From Paenibacillus rhizovicinus (GTDB lineage: Bacteria; Bacillota; Bacilli; Paenibacillales; Paenibacillaceae): a stretch of 64,000 bases of DNA. The position numbers and the translations under genes are program-made. Below, piece after piece: positions 26,074 to 35,391 of this stretch. Below the pieces are notes generated by a model. It was not told where the DNA came from and searched no databases. It saw nothing but the letters and a program-made list of their open reading frames with translations. The DNA lies in assembly GCF_010365285.1 (NCBI RefSeq), contig NZ_CP048286.1, positions 1,631,001 to 1,695,000 of the forward strand. Reading direction: 5' to 3'. Position 1 is the first letter of the stretch, and every line of letters starts with the position of its first letter.

Positions 26074-27009
26074 TTATGCCTGCAACCGCCCTTCACGCCA
26101 TCTCCAAGCTCGAATCATGAAATCGCTCAGTATCCCGAACAACCCGGATACGATCATATTGTGCAGTATACTCGTAAAGACAAACCAGTCGTCGTTGCGA
26201 AGCGTCACGGTCAGCAGCGCGCCGCTCAGCACCTGGCAGCAGATCAGCACGAAAGTGGCATTCAATGCTTTGCGCATGCCGGGATGATCGACGCAAACGC
26301 GCTTGACGTAGAGCGTCAGACAGCCGACCAGGATAAGCAGAATGGCAGCCGCCACGCGGTGCATAAACACGTAGAGCGTTGCGCCGTGCAAATCCGGTAC
26401 GAACTCGCCGTTACACAGCGGCCAGCCTATGCAGCCGCCGGACGAATCCGTATGCCGGACGTAGGCGCCCAAGTAAATGACGAAATAACTATAAACGAGG
26501 ATCGCAAGCGAAAACCAAAATACGGCTTTGGGGATGGGGGCAGACGGCTTCTCCGCTGCCGTTCCGTTCTTCATGCGATACGCCCAAATGACGAGCAGCA
26601 GCGTGAACATAAAGGCCAAGATCGAGATCCCGAAATGCAGCGCGAGCACCGCAGGCGTAGTCGGCCATACGACGGCAGCAGCGCCGAGCAGCGCCTGCAG
26701 AACCGTGAATAGACCCGCTCCCGCGGAATAAGCAATCGCTTCTTTCTCATTGCGGTACAACTTCAATGTTGCAATAAACGTCGCGAGCACAAGCAAGCCT
26801 ACCCCGCCGCTAATGAGGCGATGGGAATATTCGATCAACGACTCGACGGTATACGCCGGTATGAACTTACCGTTGCAAAGCGGCCAATCCGTGCCGCACC
26901 CGCGGCCGGAACCTGTATTCGTCACCAATGCGCCCGCAATCAACACGAGGAACATGCCGATGCAGGTCAACACTGCAAGCGTACGATAACGGCTGGAATT
27001 CAACTTCAT
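26074..27009 (-). CDS. ctaA: Heme A synthase CtaA
   Basis: A 311-aa membrane protein with about eight TM helices that oxidises the C8 methyl of haem O to make haem A for cytochrome oxidase. Two pseudo-symmetric halves each carry a Cys pair loop: GCGTDWPLCNGKFIP and GCIGWPLCNGEFVP. Conserved histidines are in IEYSHRLISG, LALHFGIS, FMHRVAAA and LHNMIVSG. ATG 27009 (MKLNSSRYRT) is preferred. A stronger GGGAGGTG lies 22 nt further up with no usable start at the right distance, and a TTG at 27060 is an alternative. CtaB, the preceding enzyme, is encoded at 41066. Confidence 0.92.
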   Translation of the reverse strand: MKLNSSRYRTLAVLTCIGMFLVLIAGALVTNTGSGRGCGTDWPLCNGKFIPAYTVESLIEYSHRLISGGVGLLVLATFIATLKLYRNEKEAIAYSAGAGLFTVLQALLGAAAVVWPTTPAVLALHFGISILAFMFTLLLVIWAYRMKNGTAAEKPSAPIPKAVFWFSLAILVYSYFVIYLGAYVRHTDSSGGCIGWPLCNGEFVPDLHGATLYVFMHRVAAAILLILVGCLTLYVKRVCVDHPGMRKALNATFVLICCQVLSGALLTVTLRNDDWFVFTSILHNMIVSGLFGILSDFMIRAWRWREGRLQA

Positions 27010-27096
27010 CACCTTACTTCCGAAAGAATCACCTCCCATTATAACGAACAAATTCGACAAATACCATGTTCAAACTGTGAACGCCAAGACGATGCA

Positions 27097-27138
27097 GAAA
27101 GCCCGCCAATCGGCGGTTTGGCCGACTGGCGGGCTTTC
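27097..27138 (-). terminator. Terminator of the thioredoxin-like gene
   Basis: A long near-perfect stem, AAAGCCCGCCAgTCGGC/GCCGAtTGGCGGGCTTT, 26 bp downstream of the stop at 27165. The T-run after it is short. Confidence 0.7.
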
Positions 27139-27164
27139 ATCCAATAGAAGATATTGTAAGTTTT

Positions 27165-27509
27165 CTAACGCGTCAATGCTGCCGCTACCTGAAGCGCGCG
27201 CTCCAGAAATTGTTCGATTTCCTCGCGCGTTTTGCGCAGCTTGCTTACGAAGCGTATAAGCTCGCCGCCCTGCTTAAAAGCGATGAAGCTCGGAATGCCC
27301 AGAATGTTCAGCTCGCTGCAGAGGTCGGGCAAGTCATCGCGGTCGATCTGCAGGAAGCGGATCTTACCGTCGTACTTGGCCTCTACATCCGGCATGAACG
27401 GTTCGATATAGTGGCAATCGCCGCACCAGGTCGTCTTGAAAACCGCAACCGTCACGCCTTCCTCTTGCACCGCCGCGCGGAAAGCTTCATCTGTCGTAAT
27501 CATTTCCAT
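27165..27509 (-). CDS. Thioredoxin family protein
   Basis: A 114-aa cytoplasmic thioredoxin-fold protein with the active site KTTWCGDCHYIEPF (CxxC at about 29-32) and the cis-Pro in ILGIPSFIAFKQGGELIRF. WCGDC differs from the WCGPC of TrxA, so it is a specialised thioredoxin-like protein (YtpP-like). ATG 27509 follows GGGAGA by 8 nt; the frame opening at 27551 has no such site. Confidence 0.88.
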   Translation of the reverse strand: MEMITTDEAFRAAVQEEGVTVAVFKTTWCGDCHYIEPFMPDVEAKYDGKIRFLQIDRDDLPDLCSELNILGIPSFIAFKQGGELIRFVSKLRKTREEIEQFLERALQVAAALTR

Positions 27510-27584
27510 GCGATATTCTCCCTTCCGGTCCGAATGCCCCGGCAAACTCAACGGGCGTCAGGCTTGATTGCGGAGACTGTTTAT

Positions 27585-29201
27585 TTATGGCTCGCGAACC
27601 AAGATGAGCGTTTTGCTGCCGTAGGTTTTCTCCCAACTGATCTGTGCTCCCAGCGCCTTCGCGAAATCGCGGGCCGGCACATAGGTCATGTTGTTGACGA
27701 CGGTCATCGGAAAGCTCCATTTGACCGTCTTCCCGTTAATAATCGCATTGCTGCTGCCCTTTTTCAAGAGGATGTTCGCATTCGTCGCGCCGTCCAGCAC
27801 GCGAATCATGCCGCCCTTCTCCTCCGTCACCGTTGCCCCGAACGTTTCGGCCGCATAGCGCAGCGGGATGATCGCGATGCCGCTCGGCGTAACGATCGGT
27901 GCATAGCGGCTGTATTCCGGACTCAGCATCAGCGTCTGTCTGCTGATATGCGCCTGGTTGCGCAGCAAGTCGTAAACGACAGAACCTTTATCGAACTGCT
28001 GAAGCACTTCATAGCCTTCCATGTTCATCAAGCTTTCGGCATTGAGAACCGGTTTATCGGCCGACGGCTGCAATGGCTGTACGTCGCCGTTCACGTTCCA
28101 ACGGTCCGTCGTTACTTTCATCCAGATGCCCTTGAACGGCGAAACCGTCATCAAGGAGTCTTCGAATTGGAAGTCCTCATCCTCATCAGCAGCCGCGGCC
28201 GCAGCTTCATCCGATAGGGGCGCATCCTGAATGGCAATCGCCGCTTCGATCGCCGCTTTGCGGATATCCAGCTTGGTGTCTACGAACAAATCGCCTTTCA
28301 CGTAGGTGCCGTCGTTCAAGACTGCGTCAAGTTCTTCCGCGTTTTCCTTCTCGCTTTGAGCGATTTGATCCTTCAGCTCCGTCAGCGCGTCGATGATTTG
28401 ACCGGTTGCCTTGTCGATTGCGGCTGCCGTCTCATCTTCTTCCGGAAGCGAGCCGAACAGGCTGTCGACCGGCGTTTCTTCGAGAACGCCTTGTTGGCTC
28501 TTCACCGCATCCATCAGCGCCGTCAGGACCGACTTCAGGCCTTCCTTGTCGCCGATCAGAGCGTCGATATAAGACTTCAGCCAATCCAGCAGCTCATGGC
28601 CCTTCAACTCGGCATGCACGTTCATTCCTGTCAGCGTATCGCCATGAACGGTCTCTTGACCCGGTTTCACGCTCAAATTCGTCGGATTAGGCAGGTTGTC
28701 GATGGCAAAGCCGCTGACGGTGTCTATCATTTGCTTCCCGACCGCCATGAGCGCTTCATCGTCGGCAGAAGCGGCCGCTTTCGCATCCGGATCTGTCAGT
28801 TGCAGATAAATCGGTTTCTTCGCTCCGTCCAGATCAAACTCGGCCGCCTCATTGTTGATTCGCAATTCGAACGGAATGTGCTTCGTTCCCAGATCCAGGC
28901 TGCCCTTGGCGGACATCCCTTTCTCTTCGTCCGACTTCATGTCGGTCAGCTGCAGCTTCATGTTTGAAATAAGCTTGATGATTTCCGCTTCTTCGCCTTC
29001 CAGCTCTTCCTCGGCGCCGTCGTTCAGCAGCAGCTTGAATTCTACCGTCTCGTTGCTTTCATAAGAAGTCGTGTTGAGCGATTGCTTGAACATCGCATTG
29101 AAATCTAAGCCGTTTAGCGCTTGACAGCCCGCAACTATGATCATAACAAGCGCAATGGCCAGCAGGCCGAACGTTTTCGTACTCCGTTTCCATGATTTCA
29201 T
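27585..29201 (-). CDS. Lipoprotein with copper amine oxidase-like stalk domain
   Basis: A 538-aa exported lipoprotein. The lipobox is LVMIIVAGC (Cys at about 26). The central region (about 50-420) is acidic and has no recognised motif. The C-terminal ~110 residues (APIVTPSGIAIIPLRYAAE ... NGKTVKWSFPMTVVNNMTYVPARDFAKALGAQISWEKT) match the stalk domain named after copper amine oxidase N-termini, common in Paenibacillaceae surface proteins. It carries no copper site and is not an oxidase. ATG 29201 is preferred to TTG 29204. The function is unknown; a role in the cell envelope is likely. Confidence 0.8.
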   Translation of the reverse strand: MKSWKRSTKTFGLLAIALVMIIVAGCQALNGLDFNAMFKQSLNTTSYESNETVEFKLLLNDGAEEELEGEEAEIIKLISNMKLQLTDMKSDEEKGMSAKGSLDLGTKHIPFELRINNEAAEFDLDGAKKPIYLQLTDPDAKAAASADDEALMAVGKQMIDTVSGFAIDNLPNPTNLSVKPGQETVHGDTLTGMNVHAELKGHELLDWLKSYIDALIGDKEGLKSVLTALMDAVKSQQGVLEETPVDSLFGSLPEEDETAAAIDKATGQIIDALTELKDQIAQSEKENAEELDAVLNDGTYVKGDLFVDTKLDIRKAAIEAAIAIQDAPLSDEAAAAAADEDEDFQFEDSLMTVSPFKGIWMKVTTDRWNVNGDVQPLQPSADKPVLNAESLMNMEGYEVLQQFDKGSVVYDLLRNQAHISRQTLMLSPEYSRYAPIVTPSGIAIIPLRYAAETFGATVTEEKGGMIRVLDGATNANILLKKGSSNAIINGKTVKWSFPMTVVNNMTYVPARDFAKALGAQISWEKTYGSKTLILVREP

Positions 29202-29278
29202 CAATTAAAAAATCCCCTCTCATAGGTAGAAAGACCACGGTCCATTCTACCATAAAGAGGGGAATATGGAAACAAAGT

Positions 29279-30928
29279 TTAGTTGCTAGAATTGACGCCG
29301 CGCCTAGATACGACGCGCATCAGCGGGTTCAACAACCGGCGAAGCGGACCCGGGAATTGCTGTACGTCGTCCTTCGTGATCACCTTGAGCAGGAGAAGCA
29401 GCGCGACATATAGCCCAAGCGAAACGACGCCGGCGGCAATGCAAGCGACGGCATAGGTCAATTTGACCGGAACGCCTCCGATATACGTGCGGCATGCATA
29501 ATCGAGCAGCCATCCGGCTCCGGATGCGATCGCTATCGTCACTACGTAGCCGGCCCAGCGCGTACCGAGAATGTTCAGCTTGATTTCCTTCCGGATTTGG
29601 CGGAAATTAAGCGAAGCGATGACCATGAAGCAGATGGTCGATGACAGGATTATGCCGTACACGCCGAGAAGCGGCGCCAGCAACAGGCTCGTCACGACCT
29701 TCACGACGATACCGATCAGCGCGTGGCGCATCGGCATGCGAGGCTTGTTCATGCTCGTCAGCACGGTATTGCTCGTCATCATCGTAATCTGGAAGATCGT
29801 CCCCGCGGTCAACGCGGCGACAGCGCCGCTGCCTCCCGTATTCGAGAACAACAAACCCGTAATCGACATGGCGGCGACCGTCATGATAAGCGACGCCGGA
29901 ACGCCGGTGAAGACGACGATTCGCATGACGAGCGAAGCTTGCCGCTCCACTTCCTTCATGTTCTTCACCTTGTAGGCGGAGGAAATGACCGGAATCATGG
30001 ATTGACTGAGCGCAATCGCCAGAATCGGCGGAATGCCGGCAAGCGCCTGCGCCTTCACGCCCAGCCAGTCTAGCATTTGGTCGGCGTCGGCACTGGCGTA
30101 ATAGCCATGCGTCAGCTTCATGAAGAACGACGTATCGAAGAAATAAATAAATTGCACGGTCATCGACGTGATAACGATCGGTACCGAAATCTTGAACAAT
30201 TCACTGTAAATCGACTTGAATGACAGCGTAGAACGCGTCTGCTGGGCCGCGCGGGTCCCGGATCTGGCCGCGTCCTTCATATCTTGCCGCTTCAGCTTGC
30301 GGGCGTACGACAGCATGACGGCAAATGCGCCGACGCTGCCGAACACGCTGCCGAACGTCGCCGCGGCGGCGATCCAGCTCTGTCCCCAGTCCAGCCCGAA
30401 CGCCAGATAACCGAGGCCGACTGCCGTGATGACGCGCAGGATCTGTTCGACGATCTGCGAGATCCCTCCCGCCGCCATGTACTGCCTGCCCTGAAAATAA
30501 CCGCGCATCATCGCGATGATCGGGAAGAACAGCAATGCGGGCGCGATGGCCCGAACAGCGAGAGCGGCCCCCGGCTTCTCCGCGATATGCGTCGCGTAGA
30601 AAGGCGCGAAGATAAGCAGAAGCACCGTGATGAGCACGCCCGTAACGGCACCGAACAGCAGTGCCGCTTTGTAAATGCGTCTCGCTTCATCAGGGCGTCC
30701 AAGCGCATAGCGCTCCGAAACCATTTTGCTGATCGCGCTCGGTATCCCGCCGGTAGCGACGATCAGAAGCATCAGATAGATGTTGTTGGCGACAGTAAAA
30801 TAACCGCCGCCATGGCTGTCCGTCATATAATCGAGCGGAATGCGCTGGAAGATCCCGAGGAACCGGGCCACCAGCGCTGCCGCCGCAAGAATGATCGTGC
30901 CTTTTATTAACGAATCCTTTTTAACCAT
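29279..30928 (-). CDS. MurJ/SpoVB-type polysaccharide flippase (MOP family)
   Basis: A 549-aa polytopic membrane protein (about 14 TM). The N-terminus KKDSLIKGTIILAAAALVARFLGIFQRIPL is the hallmark of the YtgP (MurJ)/SpoVB group, which flips lipid-linked cell-wall precursors. GGIPSAISKMVSERYALGR and YFQGRQYM are further conserved blocks. Whether it serves vegetative peptidoglycan (MurJ) or spore cortex (SpoVB) cannot be decided from the sequence alone. A class B PBP gene lies 2.4 kb away on the same strand. Confidence 0.88.
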   Translation of the reverse strand: MVKKDSLIKGTIILAAAALVARFLGIFQRIPLDYMTDSHGGGYFTVANNIYLMLLIVATGGIPSAISKMVSERYALGRPDEARRIYKAALLFGAVTGVLITVLLLIFAPFYATHIAEKPGAALAVRAIAPALLFFPIIAMMRGYFQGRQYMAAGGISQIVEQILRVITAVGLGYLAFGLDWGQSWIAAAATFGSVFGSVGAFAVMLSYARKLKRQDMKDAARSGTRAAQQTRSTLSFKSIYSELFKISVPIVITSMTVQFIYFFDTSFFMKLTHGYYASADADQMLDWLGVKAQALAGIPPILAIALSQSMIPVISSAYKVKNMKEVERQASLVMRIVVFTGVPASLIMTVAAMSITGLLFSNTGGSGAVAALTAGTIFQITMMTSNTVLTSMNKPRMPMRHALIGIVVKVVTSLLLAPLLGVYGIILSSTICFMVIASLNFRQIRKEIKLNILGTRWAGYVVTIAIASGAGWLLDYACRTYIGGVPVKLTYAVACIAAGVVSLGLYVALLLLLKVITKDDVQQFPGPLRRLLNPLMRVVSRRGVNSSN

Positions 30929-30957
30929 GAGCTGCCGCTAGTCTCCTACTCCGAAGC

Positions 30958-31680
30958 TTATTTCGCTTTGATTTCCTCAAGCGGCTGGTGGTTGCCGCGT
31001 ACCGGCTTGGCTGCGCCCGAAGGAGCCGCCCAGCGGATGCCGTTCCGGATGACTTGCAGCACGTTGTCGTTGTAATACGTGGGAAACGTTTCGTGTCCTG
31101 GACGGAAGTAGAACACTTTGCCTTGTCCGCGGAACCAGGTGCAGCCTGTACGGAACACTTCCCCGCCTTCGAACCAGCTTACGAACACAAGCTCGTCCGG
31201 CGCCGGAATGTCGAAATGCTCGCCGTACATTTCCTCGCGGTCCAGCACGAACTGCTCCGGAATGCCCGCAGCGATCGGATGCGCCGGATTGACGGTCCAG
31301 ATGCGTTCTTTCTCGTTTGCTTCGCGCCACTTCAGGTCGCAGCCAGTGCCCATCAGCTTCTTGAAGATCTTGGAGAAATGGCCGGAATGCAGCACGATCA
31401 GCCCCATGCCTTCCATTACGCGGGCATGCACGCGTTCCACGATCGCGTCTTCCACTTTGTCATGACCCATGTGGCCCCACCAGATCAGTACATCGGTGTT
31501 CGCCAGCACGTCGTCCGTCAAACCATGCTCCGGCTGGTCGAGCGTTGCCGTCGATACTTCGAAGCCATCCGTACCGATACCTGCTTTCAGCGCTTCGTGG
31601 ATGCCGTCCGGATAAACCGTTCTCACTTCGTCGTGCTGTTTCTCATGCAGAAATTCATTCCAAACCGTTACCTTAACCAT
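30958..31680 (-). CDS. ThuA domain protein
   Basis: A 240-aa protein with the glutamine amidotransferase-like ThuA fold: [95 protein letters not shown] and [14 protein letters not shown]. ThuA was named for trehalose utilisation in Sinorhizobium; members act in sugar metabolism, possibly on 3-keto sugars. ATG 31680 follows GAGGAGG. It is the last gene of a run 32937-30958 with short gaps. Confidence 0.88.
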   Translation of the reverse strand: MVKVTVWNEFLHEKQHDEVRTVYPDGIHEALKAGIGTDGFEVSTATLDQPEHGLTDDVLANTDVLIWWGHMGHDKVEDAIVERVHARVMEGMGLIVLHSGHFSKIFKKLMGTGCDLKWREANEKERIWTVNPAHPIAAGIPEQFVLDREEMYGEHFDIPAPDELVFVSWFEGGEVFRTGCTWFRGQGKVFYFRPGHETFPTYYNDNVLQVIRNGIRWAAPSGAAKPVRGNHQPLEEIKAK

Positions 31681-31700
31681 TAATCGATTGCCTCCTCGAA

Positions 31701-32177
31701 TTAAATCCATAGCAAGAAAATGATGATCATTGCGCCCTGCAAAATAAATTTGACGACCGTGCTCGTGAATAGGCCCACGACCGCCCCAAGCCCCGCTTTA
31801 AACGACTTCTCCAAACTCGCGCCCGTGAACAGCTCGCCGATGACGGCGCCGATCAACGGACCGAGAATGAGGCCGAAGGCCGGAATGACGAACGGACCGA
31901 TCAGTACGCCGATGGTGCTGCCGATCACGGATGCCCGAGAGCCGCCGTATTTCTTCACGCCCCAGGCGCTGACGGCGTAATCGGCAACGAACAGCACGAT
32001 GACGATCAGCGTCTGAAGCGTCCAGAACCAGAAGCCGAATGGCGAGAAGGAAATCATGAACCCGTAAACGAAGAATGCGGCATAAATCGCCAGCGCCCCC
32101 GGCAGGATCGGGAAGATCGCACCGGCCATGCCGAGCGCAAACAACGCTATGACAATGATCCAGCCTACGATTTCCAT
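31701..32177 (-). CDS. DUF456 membrane protein
   Basis: A 158-aa very hydrophobic protein with glycine-rich TM segments ([60 protein letters not shown]) characteristic of DUF456. The function is unknown. AAAGGGTG precedes ATG 32177. It lies 7 bp after the HAD gene and 20 bp before thuA, so it is probably co-transcribed. Confidence 0.85.
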   Translation of the reverse strand: MEIVGWIIVIALFALGMAGAIFPILPGALAIYAAFFVYGFMISFSPFGFWFWTLQTLIVIVLFVADYAVSAWGVKKYGGSRASVIGSTIGVLIGPFVIPAFGLILGPLIGAVIGELFTGASLEKSFKAGLGAVVGLFTSTVVKFILQGAMIIIFLLWI

Positions 32178-32184
32178 GCCGGCT

Positions 32185-32937
32185 TCACCCTTTCAGCACG
32201 TAGTCTTGCAGCAAGCGCGCGACTGCATCCTCTTCGTTCGTCACGTTCACGACATCCGCCGCCGCCTTTACTTCGTCCTGCGCATTGCCCATCGCGACGC
32301 CAAGGCCAGCTTCGCGAATCATCGCGATATCGTTCATGCTGTCGCCCATGGCAGCGACCTCGGACATCCCGAAACCGAGCACGGCGCATAGCTCCCGCAG
32401 CGCGGACGCCTTGGTCACGCCTTCCGGATTCATCTCCAGGTTGGAGGGCGAAGAATTCGTAATCTCCAGCCCGCCCCAGGACGAGGCTTCCTTCAGGATG
32501 GCTTGCAGCATGGGCTTGTCCTCCGTGTAGTAGCCGAACTTCAGCCAGTGCCGCTCATCCAGGCGGCTCGCAACCTCGCTCCAGTTCTCCTTGTTGTAAA
32601 TGCCCGTCGTCGTGTACGCCCAGTACCAGCACTCCGGGTGACGCAGCGCCAGCTCGTGGAGCCGCGTCAGGTACGACACAGGCATCAGCGTGCGCTTATG
32701 CAGCACTTGAGGACGGGTCCAAATCTCCCCGCCGTTGACCGTGATCATCGGCGTCTCGAGCCCCAGCTGCTCGGCGTACGGCAAGGCGCTCTGATAGCCG
32801 CGTCCAGTAGCGAAACTGACGATAACGCCGGCGTCCAGCGCCTTGCGGATCCACTTCGCGTTCTCCTTGCTCACTTCCTGCCGGTCGTTGAGCAGCGTTC
32901 CGTCCATGTCCAATGCAACTAATTTAATGGTTCCCAT
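32185..32937 (-). CDS. Cof-type HAD-superfamily phosphatase
   Basis: A 250-aa haloacid dehalogenase-like hydrolase of subfamily IIB. Motif I is LVALDMDGTLLN, motif II SFATGRG, motif III Lys lies in the GVTKASAL region, and motif IV is VAAMGDSMNDIAMIREAGLGVAMGNA. These proteins dephosphorylate small phosphorylated metabolites; the substrate is unpredictable. ATG 32937 is 7 nt after AAGGAGG; an open frame from 32955 would place that site inside the gene. Confidence 0.92.
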   Translation of the reverse strand: MGTIKLVALDMDGTLLNDRQEVSKENAKWIRKALDAGVIVSFATGRGYQSALPYAEQLGLETPMITVNGGEIWTRPQVLHKRTLMPVSYLTRLHELALRHPECWYWAYTTTGIYNKENWSEVASRLDERHWLKFGYYTEDKPMLQAILKEASSWGGLEITNSSPSNLEMNPEGVTKASALRELCAVLGFGMSEVAAMGDSMNDIAMIREAGLGVAMGNAQDEVKAAADVVNVTNEEDAVARLLQDYVLKG

Positions 32938-33025
32938 GATGGCCTCCTTGCCCAAGCTATGCCTGCAGATAGCTCGCTAGAGCAATTTTAGCACAGAATA
33001 AGAAGAATCCAAACTGCTCTTCGGC

Positions 33026-33112
33026 TCATAATCCGAACATCGTTCCGGCAAGAAACAAAGCGACGTACAAAAATCGGCGAACGGCCCGATGGCTGCGCAA
33101 ACTTCTCCGCAT
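33026..33112 (-). CDS. Possible 28-aa membrane peptide
   Basis: MRRSLRSHRAVRRFLYVALF then LAGTMFGL: a strongly basic N-terminus followed by one short hydrophobic segment. A good AAAGGGGGG site lies before ATG 33112. No family was recognised. It could be a small membrane protein or chance; conservation would decide. Confidence 0.35.
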   Translation of the reverse strand: MRRSLRSHRAVRRFLYVALFLAGTMFGL

Positions 33113-33198
33113 GCAAATCCCCCCTTTGCTGCTGCTTATGGTTTATCTTATGCAACAGTTTTTCCGTTGTGCAACATTTGGCCGAGCTCGAAACGTAT

Positions 33199-33236
33199 AA
33201 AAAACAGGCTTCCGCCGATGCGGCGAGCCTGTTTCA
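33199..33236 (-). terminator. Terminator of the PBP gene cluster
   Basis: On the minus strand AAACAGGCT pairs with AGCCTGTTT around CGCCGCATCGGCGG, then TTTTTT. It lies about 95 bp after the PBP stop. Confidence 0.85.
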
Positions 33237-33331
33237 CAAACCTATCTATTGCAGCAGCGCTGAAATGAAGACTACCTGCCGAATCCATCAGCCATGCCGT
33301 TCGTCCCGTTTACCTGGCACCTTCAGCACCA

Positions 33332-35365
33332 TTATTGCACGGGCGCGTTCCCGGCCGTATTCCCTGCTGCCGTACCGCCTGCAGACGGCGCTTTCGGCAC
33401 GCCATTCATGCCGATATGCGCATCGTACGCGTCCAAAATCTTGCGCGCGACCGGCGCCGCTCCATCGGCGCCGAAGCCGCCTTCAGGAATAACGACGGCC
33501 ACGGCAATGACCGGATCCTCGGCAGGCGCGAATGCGATAAACACCGAGTTTTCGACCGTCTTGCCGCTGACCTGCTGCTGGGACGTTCCCGTCTTCCGCA
33601 GCACCTTGTACGGCGTGTTGTTGAAGTCGGCTACTTTAACATTGGCCATGCCGGTTTCGATCTCTTTCCAGTAGGCATCCGGAAACGTGATCGTGTTCAG
33701 CACTTCCGGCTGGTACTTCTGCACGACGTTGCCGTCGGAATCGTGGACTTCCTTCACGAACTGCGGCTTCATCCGTTTGCCGTGACTCGCCAGCGTGGCC
33801 GCATATTGCGCAAGCTGGAGTGTCGTATACCGTCCCATCTGGCCGAAGGATGCCAGAATGAGCGCCGACTGCGCGCTCGCGGCTTCCTTCTCATGGAAGT
33901 AGCCGATAACGCCCCGGCTCTCGTTCAACAAGCCGCTTTCCGTATCGACGCCCAGGCCGAACTGCTTGACGTACCGGTCCCAAATATCCACGCCGTTCGC
34001 GGGATCTTTACGGTACAGGGCGTCTCCGACCATCTTGGCCATGAACGGGTTGGAGGAGTGGGAGATCGCCGATGCCGGGTCGAGCGTTCCATAAGCATGT
34101 CCCTTCGCGTTCCCGATGCGGCGGCGCGTGGGTCCTTCTTTGCCATAGAAGAACGACCCTGTATCCGTATAGGTCGAACTTGTCGTGAACAGCTTCTCAT
34201 TCAGTCCGATCAGCACGGACAGCGGCTTCTGGGTCGACCCTAGAAACACGATGGATGACGGATGCTTGCGCTGTTCCTTCGGATCGTCGTACGGCCCGAT
34301 GACCGAGCTGATGGTGCCGTTCTGCAGCACGTATTTGATGGAATTGTAATCTTCCGTCGTAATGCTGCCGCCTTCCCAAATATTCGGGTTGTAATCCGGC
34401 ATGCTTGCCATGGAAATCACCTTGCCGGTCTTCACTTCCATCGCGACGGCGTAACCGGTCTTGGCGTTCGGCGCGCGCTTATCGGTCGGCGTCGTCCTGA
34501 GAAAATGCAGCTGGTCCATAATCGCCTTCTCCGTCGCTTCCTGTACTTCGCGATTGATGGTCAGATAGATGTTGTCGCCCTTCTCCGGCGTCGTCACGAC
34601 CGGCGGGCCGATGATCCGGCTAGCGGCGTTGACGGGATATACCTTCAGTCCGTTCTTGCCTCGCAGCACGTCCTGGTACATGAATTCCAAACCGTCGTAG
34701 CCGACATCCTCCTGCTGCAAGTACTTCAGTCTCGCATCCTCGGTCTTCGCTTTATCCTTATACAGCCCGTTCTCGGCGCCGCCGCCGAATTTTTTCAAAT
34801 ACCCGACAAGCTGGACGGCCGTGTTGGTCGTATCATAATGACGAATGCTTTCCTCGATGATGTCGATCCCCTTGAACAGATCGCGGTTCTCCATGAAATA
34901 GGCAATTTCATCCGCCGTCAATCCGCTCTTGATGCGCCGCGGAACGGATACCGTATTCTTCTTGTAATCCAAATCCATGTTCTTGACGACCTGCTCGAGC
35001 TTCACCGCGACCGCCGGGTCTCCGTACCTCTGGAAGACGTCGAACAGCTTCTGGGCCGTCGCGATGGAATCTTCCTTCTTCGCCCCGGGCTCAATGCTGT
35101 AATAGAGCGACTGCGTCGACGTGGAATACGCGATAGCTTTGCCGCCCGAATCGTAGATATTGCCGCGGATCGGCGGAATCAGCACTTTCGTCGTGCCCCG
35201 TTTCTCCTCTTCTTCCCGAAGCGAAGGGCCTTCGACGAACTGCAAGATCGCCAAGCGCACGATCAAGACGCTGAATAAGAAAAAAGTGGCAAAAAAGAAT
35301 AAGTTCAGACGGAACGAAAAGTTCCGCCGTCTTGATTTCTCCCGCTTCTGCGGATCGTCTTCCAC
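33332..35365 (-). CDS. Class B penicillin-binding protein (PBP2/MrdA-like transpeptidase)
   Basis: A 677-aa membrane-anchored D,D-transpeptidase for peptidoglycan cross-linking, probably in elongation. One TM segment (FRLNLFFFATFFLFSVLIVRLAILQ) is followed by the PBP dimerisation domain (RGNIYDSGGKAIAYS; GVDGLEFMYQ-like block as GYDGLEFMYQDVLRGKNG). The transpeptidase domain has the active-site SxxK in FLGSTQKPL, SSN in ISHSSNPFM and KTG in RKTGTSQQQ. A Gly/Ala-rich tail ends the protein. GTG 35365 has AAAGGAG at 9 nt; TTG 35371 has only 3 nt. It lies 26 bp after the CvpA-transglutaminase gene. Confidence 0.9.
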   Translation of the reverse strand: MEDDPQKREKSRRRNFSFRLNLFFFATFFLFSVLIVRLAILQFVEGPSLREEEEKRGTTKVLIPPIRGNIYDSGGKAIAYSTSTQSLYYSIEPGAKKEDSIATAQKLFDVFQRYGDPAVAVKLEQVVKNMDLDYKKNTVSVPRRIKSGLTADEIAYFMENRDLFKGIDIIEESIRHYDTTNTAVQLVGYLKKFGGGAENGLYKDKAKTEDARLKYLQQEDVGYDGLEFMYQDVLRGKNGLKVYPVNAASRIIGPPVVTTPEKGDNIYLTINREVQEATEKAIMDQLHFLRTTPTDKRAPNAKTGYAVAMEVKTGKVISMASMPDYNPNIWEGGSITTEDYNSIKYVLQNGTISSVIGPYDDPKEQRKHPSSIVFLGSTQKPLSVLIGLNEKLFTTSSTYTDTGSFFYGKEGPTRRRIGNAKGHAYGTLDPASAISHSSNPFMAKMVGDALYRKDPANGVDIWDRYVKQFGLGVDTESGLLNESRGVIGYFHEKEAASAQSALILASFGQMGRYTTLQLAQYAATLASHGKRMKPQFVKEVHDSDGNVVQKYQPEVLNTITFPDAYWKEIETGMANVKVADFNNTPYKVLRKTGTSQQQVSGKTVENSVFIAFAPAEDPVIAVAVVIPEGGFGADGAAPVARKILDAYDAHIGMNGVPKAPSAGGTAAGNTAGNAPVQ

Positions 35366-35391
35366 CTGCAATGACTCCTTTCGCTGCTCCG

